Below, piece by piece: positions 1-11,400 of a DNA stretch of 64,000 nucleotides (the stretch's first letter is position 1; each line of letters begins with the position of its first letter). The stretch spans positions 620,001 to 684,000 of the forward strand of contig JANEZZ010002671.1 in the NCBI GenBank assembly GCA_026122225.1. Direction: 5' to 3'. The translations under genes and the position numbers were made by a program. The notes under the pieces are model-generated. The model did not search any database. It was not told the origin of the DNA and worked only from the letters and a program-made list of their open reading frames with translations. This stretch comes from Heloderma charlesbogerti. Taxonomy: Eukaryota > Chordata > Lepidosauria > Squamata > Helodermatidae.

Positions 1-566
1 GCCGATGACATGTTGGGACAGCCCCATGGTTGTCATGGCAGCCATGAAGTCCTGAGCTGCCCTGGATACAGCGGCCTCAGCATGGAAGTTGAGATCCCCC
101 AGGACCATCATCCTAGGGGTCCTCAACACCAAGTCCAAGACCACCTCCGTCAGTTCAGGCAGGGAGTCTGATGGGCAGCGGGGTGGGCGGTACACCAACA
201 GAATCCCTAATCTGTCCCGGGTACCCAACACAAGGTAGTAACTCTCAAGATCTGCACTCGAATGAGCAGGAAGCCTGGAGAGGGAGATTGAATTCCTATA
301 GACCATGGCAACCCCCCCTCCCCGACCCTCAAGTGGGTGTTGGTGCTGCACTGAGTACCCAGGAGGGCACAGCTGGGAGAGAGTGACCCCTCCCAGTTCC
401 CCCACCCAGGTCTCGGTAATACATGCAAGGTCAGCCCCCTCATCCACAATCAAATCATGGATGAGGGAGATTTTATTTTGGGCCGACCTGGCATTCAGCA
501 GCAGCACCACCAGATCCGAGGGCAGACTGGTAAGGCTGCCAGGAACCATCAGGTTGGGGGAAGAAC
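1..566 (-). mobile_element. L2-clade LINE fragment (endonuclease region)
   Basis: Read on the minus strand this encodes the start of an AP-like endonuclease domain. Around 470-540 it reads LLLNARSAQNK, then LIVDEGADLACITETW; further on, near 65-125, comes MMVLGDLNFHA, where GDLN is the family's variant of the catalytic GDFN motif. The reading frame breaks more than once, so this is a dead copy. It runs off the left edge of the window and is cut on the right by an L1. The assignment to L2 rather than another CR1-group clade rests on general resemblance only. Confidence 0.6.
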
Positions 567-3275
567 CAGAAGAGGTTCTTTGCTTGTGGGTGGGGACTTT
601 AACGAGGTCTTAGATCCTCTGTTAGGAGTACACCTTCTCCCAAGTCTCAATCTGTGGCAAGACTGGCACTTCAGGCTTATATGATGGAACATAGTTTAAT
701 TGATGCTTGGAGAATTTTACATCCTGCTGACAGAGAGTATACTTTTATTTCACTAGTTTACCATAATTGCTTTAGATTTGACTATTTTTTGATTTCTACA
801 ACTTTAGTATGTCAAAGATTGCAAGGCTGACACATTGGTAGTGTCCAATCATACCCCAGTATGTTTGGAACTGCAATTTTCTGATACTCCTAGGGCCCCT
901 GGTCTTTGTCGTTTCAATGTTTCACTTCTTAATAACGAGAAGTTTAAAACCCAGATGTTAACAGAGTATTTCAATACTAATGAGGGTACAGCAGGTTTGT
1001 GTGCTACTGAATGGAAGCTTTATAAGGGGCTGAATTATCTCTTATGCTTCCTATCAAAAAAAGCTTTAAAAAACTCAAGAGACGTACTTAAATAAGAAGC
1101 TGAAATCTCTCATAACTCAGTTTGCCACTTCCCCCACAGCACAACTTTATCAAGAACTACAGAATACTAAGTATGAGTTGAATAATATTCTTTCAGAACA
1201 GGCAGAATTGGCTCTGACTTGTCTACGACAGAAATATTGGGAAAATGGTGAACATCCTAGTAAGATTCTTGCACATCATCTTAAACAGCACCAACATCAA
1301 AATGTTATTTTAACTATTAAAGATGAGAGTGGCAAAGTATATACTTCTACAGACATAAACTCACAATTTTTAAAGTTTTACCCTGATCTGTATAGTACCA
1401 GTAATAAGATATCAGTGCAAGATATGAACACTTTTTTTTCTCAGATTCATCTTCCACATTTAGATTTTTCACAACAGCTCTGTTTAGCTCCTTTGTGTTT
1501 AGAGGAAATTATGAATGCAATAATGGAAATGAATACTGGGAAATTTTCCGGACCGGATGGATTCCTTATTGAATGGTATAAACATTTTCTAGTTTTTTAG
1601 CCCCAAAGATGTATCACCTCAATAACCATAATTTTGAAATGGGCTCCCTTCATCATTAAATGATGCTTACATTACCGTGACTCCTAAGCCAGGCAAGGAC
1701 CATACCTATTGCGCAAACTATCGACCTGTATCATTAATTAATGTAGATATCCAAACATTAACAGCAATTCTTGGCCGATAGATTACAACAGGTCATGGCT
1801 GTATTGGTTAGACCAGACCAGGTGGGATTTATTAAAAATAGACAGGGGGCTGATAATCTTAGATTAGTTGTTGATCTGGTTGCTTTAAACTCTGAAAGAA
1901 CTGATCAGGTGGCCATCATTTCCTTGGATGCAGAAAAGGCCTTTGACAAAATTCATTGGAAACTTATTTTTACTACATTGACTAATTTTGGTTTTCCTAT
2001 TGAATTTTTGAAATGGGTTAAAATTTTATACTCAGCTCCTAGAGCGAGAGTAATGACCAACGGTTTATTCTCAGCTTTTTTTTTTTGCTAGGGCGGGGCA
2101 TCAGACAAGGTTGCCCATTTTCCCCATTGATATTCAATTTATGTTTGGAACCCCTGGCGTGTGCTATTAGACAAAATAATAGTATTCATGGATTTGTCCA
2201 TCTTGGATTAGAATTTAAAATTAGTCTTTATGCTGATGATCTTTTGTTGTTTATCTCGAGATTCCCATCGTTGGTTCCAGCTTTGATGAAATTGATTAAT
2301 ACCCTTGGTGAATTGTCCAGTTATTAAATTAATTGGTCAAAGTCAGAAATAATGCCGACTGGACATAGGGTATACTCTAGTGTATTAGCCAGTTGGCAAA
2401 GGGAATAATTATTCCTAGAGTTATATCTCAAATGATTAGTTTAAATTTAAACAAGTTGATTAATGATATTTCATGAGATATAGATAGATGGGCATCTTTA
2501 AAGTTGAGTTGATGGGGTAAGGTAAGGTGAATACACTTAAGATGAATACCATACCCCGAATTATTTATGTTATACATAATAACATATGGGATCCCTATAC
2601 TTACACCTGGCAAATATTTCCAAAAACTCAGTGCTTTGTTTCGTAAATTCTTTTGGGGTTCTCTCCACCAAAAGGGGTTATTTTAAAGTACTTACCTGCT
2701 TCTTGGAATGTAACACGTGGTCAGCGTAAATTGATTTTTTGCACCCTTTTGGTTGCTAAAAGACTGATACGATATTGGAAGGATAAAACCCACTGCCTAT
2801 AATGCAATGGACTGAAGACTTAACAACACTAGCAACATTTGTTATATAGGTGTAACTTGCAAATAGACTTGTATGTGGATATTTGGTCTGCTTTTACTGA
2901 TGTTTATGTGCAACCTATGCAATGAATATGAACTTGAGCACACTCCGGGAGAGAGCGCAGGACAGGAAGGCCTGGCATGCTATGGTCTATGGGGTCACGA
3001 AGAGTCGGACATGACTGAACGACTGAACAACAACAATATGTGCAACCTCCCCCCCCCCTTTTTCTTGAATATCGTAATGTTAGAAAGTGAGGATTTTTTA
3101 ACATATTGTATTTTTATTTCATTCTTTTTTTTAGGTTTTATAATGTTTTCAGTTTATAAAAAAAGGAAAAGAAAAGCTTTTTGTGAAGCCACATTGGCTT
3201 CTTCTGTTGTCTTCTGCCTTTTTCCCTTGTTGGAATTGTTTGTAACTGTGCCTTGAGAATTTCCTTTAAAAAAAA
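567..3275 (+). mobile_element. L1-like LINE, degenerate
   Basis: The plus strand carries a broken L1-type ORF2. An endonuclease motif GGDFNEVLDP lies at about 585, a SNHTPV motif (in place of SDHAPV) at about 843, the reverse-transcriptase fingers/palm sequence LDAEKAFDKIHW near 1925 and YADD near 2230. Segments at 835-1095, 1178-1600, 1771-2091 and 2085-2327 are open in different frames, so there are several frameshifts and stops. The 3' end is A-rich near 3267-3275. A short BovB tail has inserted at 2917-3036. The protein would have nicked target DNA and reverse-transcribed its own RNA; this copy cannot encode it. Confidence 0.75.
2917..3036 (+). mobile_element. BovB LINE, extreme 5' truncation (120 bp)
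   Basis: This matches the last ~120 bp of the full-length BovB copies in the window, ending in ctgaac followed by aac repeats. It is flanked by a perfect 12-bp target-site duplication, tatgtgcaacct, at 2905-2916 and 3037-3048. It inserted into the 3' part of an L1. No tRNA-like head is present, so this is a truncated LINE and not a BovB-tailed SINE. Confidence 0.9.
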
Positions 3276-3670
3276 ACTCCTACCCATCTTGGACTCCTTT
3301 TCTCATTAGGGCCATTTGCCATGGGACCTTACTTGTCATAGTTCTGAGTTTATTAAAATTGGCTTTCCTAAAATGCAGGGCATGTGTTTGGCTACACTCA
3401 GCTTTTGCTTCCTTTAGAACCAAGAACTCAAGTATAGCATAGTCACTTTCCTCCAGAGTTCCTGTAACTGCTACTTTAACCACTCTGTTGGTTAGGATCA
3501 AGTCAAGGATATCCGAAGCTCTAGTTCCTTCCTCTACATTCTGTAGGAGGAAGTTATCAGCAACACAGGTCAGGAATTTCTTGGAGGGGCCATGTTTAGG
3601 ATAATTTGTCTCCCAACAAATATCGGGGACATTGAAGCCCCCCATTACAACTATGCTTCCTTGAAACATT

Positions 3671-3777
3671 TTTGTTGTTCAGTCGTTCAGTTGTGTCCAA
3701 CTCTTTGTGACCCCATGGACCATAGCACGCCAGGCCTTCCTGTCCTTCACTCTCTCCCGGAGTGTGCTCAAGTTCAT
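3671..3777 (-). mobile_element. BovB LINE, extreme 5' truncation (107 bp)
   Basis: This is a second tiny 3' end of BovB in minus orientation, with the terminal repeats reading gttgttcagtcg on the plus strand. It has a perfect 12-bp target-site duplication, ccttgaaacatt, at 3659-3670 and 3778-3789. It interrupts the endonuclease region of a CR1 element. Confidence 0.9.
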
Positions 3778-5117
3778 CCTTGAAACATTAGCAATTTGCT
3801 TTTCAAAAGTTTCATCCTTGTCTTCTCTTTGATTGGGTGGCCAGTAGCAGACTCCAACCACCATGTTCCTTTTATTCTTTGCTCCATTAATTTTAACCCA
3901 GATTCTGTTGATGGGGCTACCAAGCTCATCCCCATGTATTTCTGTGCAGAAATACGTATTTTTAACATATAGTGCACCTCCACCTCCCTTTCTGTTCCTC
4001 CTGTTCTATTTGAACAAGTTATATCCTTCAGTTGCTGTATTCCAGTCATGGGAATCATCCCATCAAGTTTCAGTAACACCTATGAAGTCATAATTTCCCT
4101 CCCATATTAAAGATTTAAGTTTGTTCTGTTTGTTTCCCATACTCTGGGCATTAGTATATAGACATTGCTGACCATATGCTTTATAGTCTGGCTTTCTTCC
4201 GACATCTTTTTGATTACTATTATTGGGTGCTATAAGAGCTGTTCTCTCCATTGTGGTACATGAGCCTTGCCAACAGTCCCATCTTCCAGGAAGTATAGCC
4301 CATGGTTCCAGAATCCAAATCTCTCATAATGACACCACCTTCATAGCCAGTCATTCACCTGGAGTATTTTTCTTTCCTTTTCTATCCCTTTTCCAACTAC
4401 TGGAAGGATGGATGAGAAAACTATCTGGACCCCGAAGTTCTTGAGTTTCCTGCCCAAAGCTTCAAAGTCTGATGTGATTTCTTCATAGCCTTGCTTGGTG
4501 GTATCATTTGTTCCCACATGGATGAGAAGAAAGGGATAAAGTCAGTGGGCTTTATGAGCATAGGCAACCCTTCAGTCACATCTCTAATCTGTCCTCCTGG
4601 GAGACAGCATACCTGGCGAGGCCATGGGTCTTTGCGACATACTTGGGTCTCGATCCCACGCAGCAAGGAGTCTCCCACAACTACTACTCTTCTCTTCTTG
4701 TTGTTGTAAGCCTTGATTTCATTGCCTCTGCTTGACTGACCTTTAGCTTGTAAGGATCCCCTGTAATACTTCCTCTGCAGGCTGTCCTCCAGTCTCGTCC
4801 CTAAGTACCTGAAAACAGTTCCCTAGTTCCAGTGTTTCCACTGGTGCAGAGTGGCTTCTAGTTCTTCTGCTCCTAAGTGTCACCCTTTTCCAAGGAGTAT
4901 CCTCTACTTCATTTTTCCTCACCTCAGTATTTTCCTTTACTGCCTCAGCTTGCTGTTGCTGTTCTAGCTCCTGTACTTCGCTTTGCTGCTGTAGTTCCAC
5001 CATTCTGTCTCAGAACTCTTCGTCTTCTCTTATTCCCTGGAGGGTCGACACTCACCGCTCCAGTCCTCTTACCTTTTCTTCCAGCAGTGTAATCAACTTT
5101 CACTTTTGCACGTGTAG

Positions 5118-5842
5118 TAGGGATGTACGAAACTCCCCTTACCTGGCTCCGCCGGGTTCCACTGGGGCGGGGAGGCGCTCCGCCCCTCCCCCCAGAATCC
5201 TGGCCAGCCGGCTCTGCTCTGCGGGGATTCCGCAGAGCTGCCAGCCGGCTCCGCCAGCAGCCGGACATCTAGCCGCTGGCTAGCAGGGACGCAAATGGCG
5301 GTGGCCATAGCCGCCGCCATTTGCGTCCCTGTAGTCAGCCATGATAGGCTACGTAAAGACTTACGTAGCCTATCACGTCCGGCTTAAAAAACGCACGTAC
5401 GCAAATGGCGGCGGCTATGGCCGCCATTTGCGTTCCTTATTTTTGGCCGTCTTAGTCTACATAAATATTTACGTAGACTAAGACAGCTAAAAATAAGGAA
5501 CGCAAATGGCGGCGGCCGTAGCTGCCGCCATTTGGGTACGCATTTGTTTTTTTAAAGCCAGACGTGATAGGCTACGTAAGTCTTTACGTAGCCTATCACG
5601 TCTTGTAAAAAAAAAAAACCCCGACAAGACTAAATGGCGGCGGCGGCAGCCGGTTGGAAGACCAGCCGCCGCCGCCGCCGTTGAAGCCGCCGCCCAGAAG
5701 ATCCGCCCCAGGTAAGTCTCATCCCGGGGGGGATCCGCGGGGGGCGGGGGGTGGCAGGCCGTTCCGCCACAGATTTCGGGGGGCTGAATGCACTGGCATT
5801 CAGCCTCACCAAGATTCGTGGCGGAATTCTCTGCCATCCTTA
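5118..5842. mobile_element. CpG-rich palindromic DNA element (hAT-like MITE?) inside CR1
   Basis: The CR1 ORF1 reading frame stops at 5117 and resumes at about 5844. The intervening sequence is very GC- and CpG-rich and has no coherent coding frame. Its ends read tagggatg on the left and catcctta on the right, which are near-matching short inverted repeats, and the flanks cacgtgta and cacgtagg look like a decayed 8-bp target duplication. These traits suggest a non-autonomous hAT-type element, but that is an inference. The core (5284-5604) is a nested palindrome, described separately. Confidence 0.5.
5284..5604. repeat. Self-similar nested palindrome
   Basis: Individual hairpins lie at 5284-5331, 5342-5375 (15-bp perfect arms, 4-nt loop), 5399-5433 and 5561-5604. 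A larger palindrome covers 5420-5513, with 41-bp arms (5420-5460 and 5473-5513, about two mismatches) and a 12-nt AT-rich centre. The outer hairpins also mirror each other around this centre near 5466, so small palindromes sit inside a palindrome of roughly 300 bp. Two motifs alternate: gcaaatggcggc with its complement, and gataggctacgta with its complement. Confidence 0.85.
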
Positions 5843-6496
5843 ACACGTAGGCCATGTTGATCTCAGGCAAGAAAACAAACATTGTACAGACCTTGCAGGT
5901 CACCACCACTGGAGAGTCTTTTTCTTCCATAGTCTCTATTCTTTTTTTGTTTCTATGGGCTCCTTCACATGGAGCTTTTATCCTGCGATTGAGATTGCTC
6001 TTTACGGAAGTTTGTGGACTCTTTATATGATGCCATGACCCTGCCGTGACCCTCCAGGGCCTCCCCTGCACTTAAATGCCCTTTGTTCCTTTTTTAAATA
6101 GATTGCAGATGAGCTATGAAATTACCCTGTTATGTTCTGCTTCAGTTTCCTCCGTGAAAAGAGTTAAAGCAGCAAGAAGAGGAGCGAGCTCAATGATAGA
6201 TAGAGTGGGGGAGGAAGCACATGTAAAGGGAGTCAGTTGTGATCCTGCATTTAAAACGTGAGCAGAAAGCCCCATTTTAAATGCAGGATTTTCGGCTGGT
6301 GTAGAGATTCCCTAGCTTTCTAATTGTACTGGGATAGCGTGTGCTTTGTCCTCTATTCACTGGAGGTTAACAACAGAGTCTCACTGGTATGGAAGTATAT
6401 GTTAAAAGAAAAACAAAGTCCAAAGAAAGAAACGTTTTCCTTCTCACAGAGGCCTTTAAACCTATCTAATCTATTTGAAAAATAAAACCATTTTAT

Positions 6497-6935
6497 GGGC
6501 TCAATCCTATGAAGATAGGCAGCTGCCTCCGAACTCGGAGGTGACCGCCTATCCAAAGCAAGGCAGGAGAGGCACGGGGGGGCGGGGGATTGTTCCCTCC
6601 GCACCTCTCCTGCCCTGCTATTTTCCTCTAGACAGCCGTGTTCATCTGTTTAGCTGTGGGAGGGCTGACTGGGAGAGGAGGCTGCTGTATGACATGTTGG
6701 ATGTGTTGTACATGCTGCTCTGCTCTCCCCGGGACACCCCCAGCCCCGCCCCTTTTCAGTCACTCCACACTCTTCTTCCGAGTGCGGAGGATTGGGCTTC
6801 TCTGTGCTGCCTCTTAGGCAGCATGGACTTGGGAGGCCAGTTTTCCAGGAGGAAAACCGACTCCAAGGTCGGTTCCCGGAAAACAGCATATCCCGTGGCC
6901 TTCTAGATAGTGTCTAGTGGCCATAGTGGCTCCCT
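6497..6935 (+). mobile_element. MITE with 'gcaatcctatg' ends (family A)
   Basis: The element begins gggctcaatcctatga and ends ggccatagtggctccct, roughly inverted repeats of each other. Inside are tcggaggtgaccgcctatcc and paired blocks such as tagacagccg. Related copies occur at 22045-22260, 24557-25045, 35669-35975 and 48125-48565. No transposase is encoded, so the element would depend on an enzyme supplied in trans. The short ORF at 6475-6906 is a chance reading frame. Confidence 0.55.
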
Positions 6936-8119
6936 AAAAGTATTTCTTTTTCATTGGAGACCAAATTAATTTTTTAAGTATTGCGGGGGGGGTGTTAATT
7001 TTTTAACCATTTCTTGTTGAAGACCAAAATAATTTTTTCAAAGCAATTTTTCTCTCGCTTCTTGGGGCCAAATTCATTTTTTAAAGATAATTTGCCTCTC
7101 TGTAGGGCCCAATTTAAAATAAGTTGCTTCTCTATGCATCCAAATTAATGCCCTCTGGGGTCTGTAATTTTTTTTAATTTACCTTCTGGACTCTAATATA
7201 TGATGCTTCACTTGTCCTCTGGGGTCTGTAATATTCTCTCTCTCTCTGTGTCTTCTTTGTGATTGTGGTGGCTGGGTGAGTGTGTGTGTGAGGCCAGCTC
7301 ATTGAATCCAGAATACACAGCAGGGGAAGGTAGGCTTCTAAAACATTTTTTGGTGATTTCTCGAGGAATTTTAACATTTTTGTAAACTCCTTTTTGGATT
7401 TTGTTTTGTTTTGTCTTTCTTTAAAACCTTTGGCTCTGCCTCTGGTGACCCACTCTCCATCCCACCAGCCACAGTGGTTACCAGCTGCTGCTATTCCTAT
7501 TCTAAATGTTTAATCAGAAAAAGTATAATTCCTCCTTTTGTTTAATAGATTGCCCATTCCATTACTGCGACAGGAGGATGTGATAAGGTTCTTTTCAAGG
7601 ACAGGATTTTACCCCTTAACCCATCACTCCCCACCTGTGTGCAAAACTATGAACTCACATATGGATCTATATAAAAATGTATAAATATAGCTGTTTGTGG
7701 AACAAGGACAATCTATACCAGCCATGTAAGTACTACCATCCTTCTCCATTTTACTGTTACATATAGTTCCTCAGTTCCCAGTGGCTTAGGGTACATTTAT
7801 TTACTATGTCACTCTCACACCAAATCAGTTGTATGGAAAGACACGCACAAAGCTTATAGCTAAACAAGCCCCAATACATAATTCAGCTAGGTATTGAAAG
7901 TGGGATGAATCTTAACATTTGATTTTACAGAATGGAAGTTACTGTATACCCACTAGCATGCTTCATTGGGGAGGCAGAGGGGCATTAATAAATATTGTTA
8001 TATGAGTTCACAAATGAACATGGAACATAAAACACAAGTGTGATTCCACAAGCAGGGCATGTGAAAGACTGCAGCACCCATGTGGATGAAAAAATATGGT
8101 AAGAGTGTGCATAAAATGG
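6936..8119. other. Intergenic sequence 3' of the B7-like gene
   Basis: AT-rich unique-looking DNA. A loosely repeated unit of about 50 bp, containing accaaattaattttttaa-like stretches, occurs between 6955 and 7200. A short TC-rich run lies at 7232-7246. No coding exon is supported. Confidence 0.4.
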
Positions 8120-8449
8120 ACAAAGTCAGGCTGCTTGGCTTTATTTTGATGGACTTTATTGTTCAAAGGCTTGCCAGCCCTTTTGGTACCAAGGAATGAA
8201 ACACAATGCACATATGGGCCATCACCTCACCTGGGTGGTTTTGGCTGTCTTTAATTCAAACATCAAATAGGCGAAGCTTGAAAACAGCGTCTCAACGTGG
8301 ACGTTTCTACTATCCTATTGTCTATTTTTCCCTTCTTTCTGCTGCATCCAGGTACTGTGCAAAGCTGAAGAATTCATGTGATGGCAGGTGGCTTGTGACT
8401 AGCTGTTGGCAATCCTAATAGTGATTGTACATGTTATGGTATTTCCTCT
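8120..8449 (-). CDS. Candidate last exon and 3' UTR of the B7-like gene
   Basis: On the minus strand a strong polypyrimidine tract (ttttttctttttttcag) ends at 8450, giving an acceptor. If entered in phase 1, as for the other exons of this gene, the exon encodes a ten-residue tail RKYHNMYNHY and a TAG stop at 8415-8417. If entered in phase 2 it would encode only EEIP before a stop. Two AATAAA signals follow at 8155-8160 and 8140-8145. The fit of acceptor, phase, stop and poly(A) signal supports a terminal exon, but the exon linking it to the Ig domains was not found, so the assignment is tentative. Confidence 0.45.
8140..8160 (-). terminator. Poly(A) signals of the minus-strand gene
   Basis: Two AATAAA hexamers on the minus strand (tttatt at 8155-8160 and 8140-8145 on the plus strand) lie about 255-275 bp after the candidate stop codon. 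Cleavage would be expected just below 8140. Confidence 0.45.
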
Positions 8450-11400
8450 CTGAAAAAAAGAAAAAATTAAATGGAATACAAGCTTGCAAACAAGCCCAGT
8501 AAAGTTACTAACTACCACAAATGTGTACTACCCCGTCTGCCCCTATATGCTTATACTAATAGAGGCACTAGGAAGATGAATTTCTCTAGTGCTTCTTTCT
8601 ACAGGTAAGCAGGCACTTTGCTGTTTTCAAGCCTGCTGTAATGTGTGTGTTCTCAGAACTGTGCTAAGGTGTCTCTCATCCTGAGCTGAGATGGAAGAAA
8701 AATGTCAACAATATGGTGCACTCCCCAGATTGTCAAAATGTACTCAAGCTAAATTGTATCTACTGCCTAATAAGGCCATAAGAGATCTAGGTTTTCTGAA
8801 ATTCTACTTCTAGAGAAACATGCACCCACCAATAATAGAAGCTACAAAGCGAGAGATTGTGCATGCAAACACTACACATGCATAATTTTATTAACTTATT
8901 TTAAAATCTTGAGGTTACTTTAAGGATGCATCCTAGCCATTCTTACTAGAAAGTAAATCCCATTAAACTCAAATTTATTTCTAAGTATATGTGTTTAGGA
9001 TTGAGGTGTGAATTTGCATTCAATAAAATGGGGGTAATTTTGTGTCTGGATATAATTCACAACTTGACATCTTTTATATGCAGCCTGGGAAACCTGTGGT
9101 CCTGCAGATGTTGTTAGAATCCAACTCAGCCCCAGCCAGTGGTCAGGGATGGTGGGAGTTGTAGTCCAACAACATCTGGAGGGCAAACATTTCCTATGTC
9201 TATTTTAGACAGATAAGGAAAAAAAGTTATTGCTGCTAATTTAGAGAGAACTACTTAGTAATTACCACATGGGGATGGTGTCATAAGTAGTCTCCTAGCT
9301 CTTGTACCACTGGAGAACTTGATGACATCCCCACTAATTTGATAAACTATATTTTTGTTTCTGAGCATGCATACTGCCCTAAGAAAGTGTGAACAGAGAA
9401 TAAGATGATTACCTCACACAGGGAAGGCTGAGGTGATTCAGAGGAGGCATTGGCCTCTTGATCTGGCATGTCTCTTTGTGGCTAGCTTGCTTCCAGCAGG
9501 AGAGGACAGGCATCAAGTAAAATAATAATTTACAGTGGGCCTGTAAACCCTTGTGGCAGATAAGAGACATGTTGCCTTGTCTATACACTGGAACTCAAAC
9601 ATGCATGTACATTCTTGAGGACAGAAAGGTATGCTACTCTAGAGAGCCAAGAACTGGAAGCTGGCATTTATTTATTGTATATAAATAACTGTGATTGAAT
9701 GTCATTTGTGTACAATTTAAAACCTCATATTCCAAACTGAAATATACAAACTGTATTTACTGGAGAGGTCCTGAGGAAGAATATGTTGCGGAGAAGAAAT
9801 TCTGAACTGCTAAGGGTGGAATCAAGCGCAATTTTAAGTATTTGGGAGGAAAGTGTTAACTGTTAAGATCATGAAGAAGACATATTGCACTTCTACTTAA
9901 AAAGTAGAAGTGCAATATGATAGAAACCCATAAGGAACTCAATTTCTAGCAAGTTAGTATGCTCCAGTATGGAACCCTGCACCTTTCCCCATTAGGCCAA
10001 GAGGCCTTAAAGCTTAATTTCTCCTCAGGAGTGTGTATGATAAAGGAGCATGTCCTGCCTTGAATACAGGAGGGCATGCCGCATCAGACTCCATGACTCA
10101 GTGAGAACTTGCAGCAAACAAATCACTAACTTGGGACTTTATGGATGGATCTAACGGGTCTGTTGAGCACATCATCTTCTTCAATGTGACATGTGTAGAT
10201 CTCATGGAGCAATACAGGGTATTTCAAGATGGACACCACCCTATGAGACCCATCACGCTTCTCTTCCAGGATTTCTGTTGTGGAGTAGCTGGACAGATCC
10301 TCTTCCTTGCGGTTACGCCAGGTCACCTTTGGCATATGGTACCAGCCTGCTGAGATGCACTTTGCTACAAGTGTATCATTGACTGTGCTGAACTGCACCT
10401 GTGGCTCTTCAGCATCTAATTATGATGGGTGAAAAACAAAGCAATTAGTGACAACCTAGTTACAACTTGGCAATAATTGCTCTTGGGTCTTTGAAGCAAG
10501 TAGCAGAGCTTTTTAAAATGGGTATGCTATAGAGACATTTTACTTAGTATTAATATACAGAAAATGATAGCATTTTTATCAGCCAAATCCACCCAGCCCC
10601 ATTCTTGATTTCCAAAGAATATATTGAGTTTCTGAAGGAGAAAAAAATAAGGGAACATACTGGATGGAAGAGGGATTTTTAAACAGACACATGTCATTTC
10701 ATCAAAACTCATCATAAAAGAGCCTCATTCACTTAAGTAGCCTATTTCTGGTTGGCTAGCCTACAGAATGAAGCACAGGCTTCATGCTGTGCTTTGTGTA
10801 GGCTGTCAATCTTTTTGTGACTTATCCCCATGTCACTGTATCCCCTTAACCCTTATTGTGCTTAATCCTTACCCATCCCCCTCTGTTGTCTGTTTTCTCA
10901 AACTGTCAGGATACTTACCGATACCTCCTCAGGAAAAAGAGTTTCTTCAGGCAGAAACTTGTGATAGTTTCCTCAGAAGTCATCCAGGCCTTCTCTCATG
11001 ACTGTTAAAGTGGGCTAACAGCTCCTTAATTCAATTCTGCATCTAATTTGATTAATGCATTTGTATCCTACAAAAAGTTCAGAACCCTATACATGGAGGT
11101 TTATTGTAACTCATTTTGCAAAAATAACTGTGGTACAATCATTATAATTATAAATAAATCCAAATCTTTATTACAACATTTCCATATGCACTCTAAAATA
11201 CATAATATACTAATAGCGAACTTAGTGGTCCTGTGCCTAGTGATAGTGTAGTGTAAAAAAGGGTAAAATAGCCAATAAAAATGGAGGATACACGTTACGC
11301 TCCAGGAGGCACAGAATGTTGAGGGCAGTTAAACATCAGGGCGTGGGGGTGGAGTGCTGGGGAAAATTGGCCTGATTGAGTCCCTAACAGCTTACAGGGC

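Larger units (their letters stand above)
3277..6090 (-). mobile_element. CR1 LINE, 5' portion (ORF1 and endonuclease), interrupted twice
   Basis: On the minus strand the order is: a zinc-binding segment near 5865-5945 (VVTCKVCTMFVFLP, then MAYV), the rest of ORF1 at 4743-5110, an esterase-like part at 4421-4678 (MGDSLLRGIE, VCCLPGGQIRDVTEGLP), then ORF2 endonuclease from about 4251 (LYTNAQSMGNK, GNYDFIGVTET, GVCYWPP near 3850, VVMGGFNVPDICW near 3650). The frames are broken in several places. A 0.7-kb palindromic element (5118-5842) sits inside ORF1 at the MAYV codons and a BovB tail (3671-3777) sits in the endonuclease. The reverse transcriptase part is missing. Confidence 0.75.
8450..10130 (-). 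other. 3' intronic region of the B7-like gene; transmembrane exon not found
   Basis: This region lies between the C-type Ig exon and the candidate last exon. I looked on the minus strand for a phase-1 exon with a hydrophobic run and saw none that was convincing. A stretch ending at a gaggtaatc donor near 9412 stays open and reads like a short tail, but its acceptor is weak. Repeats seen are a 'gcatcctatg' MITE relic at about 8925-9003, a hAT-type 'ccagatgttgttgg' palindrome at 9080-9195 and a perfect hairpin at 9881-9919. Confidence 0.4.

Noticed and set aside
5487..6071. A 194-codon minus-strand ORF
   Set aside because: It joins a CR1 ORF1 zinc-binding segment to the inserted palindromic element; it is a chance fusion, not a gene.
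8008..8211. A minus-strand 67-codon ORF as an exon of the B7-like gene
   Set aside because: It has no hydrophobic segment, overlaps the poly(A) signals, and has no splice sites in the right phase.
9881..9919. A microRNA precursor
   Set aside because: The 39-nt stem-loop is too short for a typical precursor and flanking sequence does not extend the stem.
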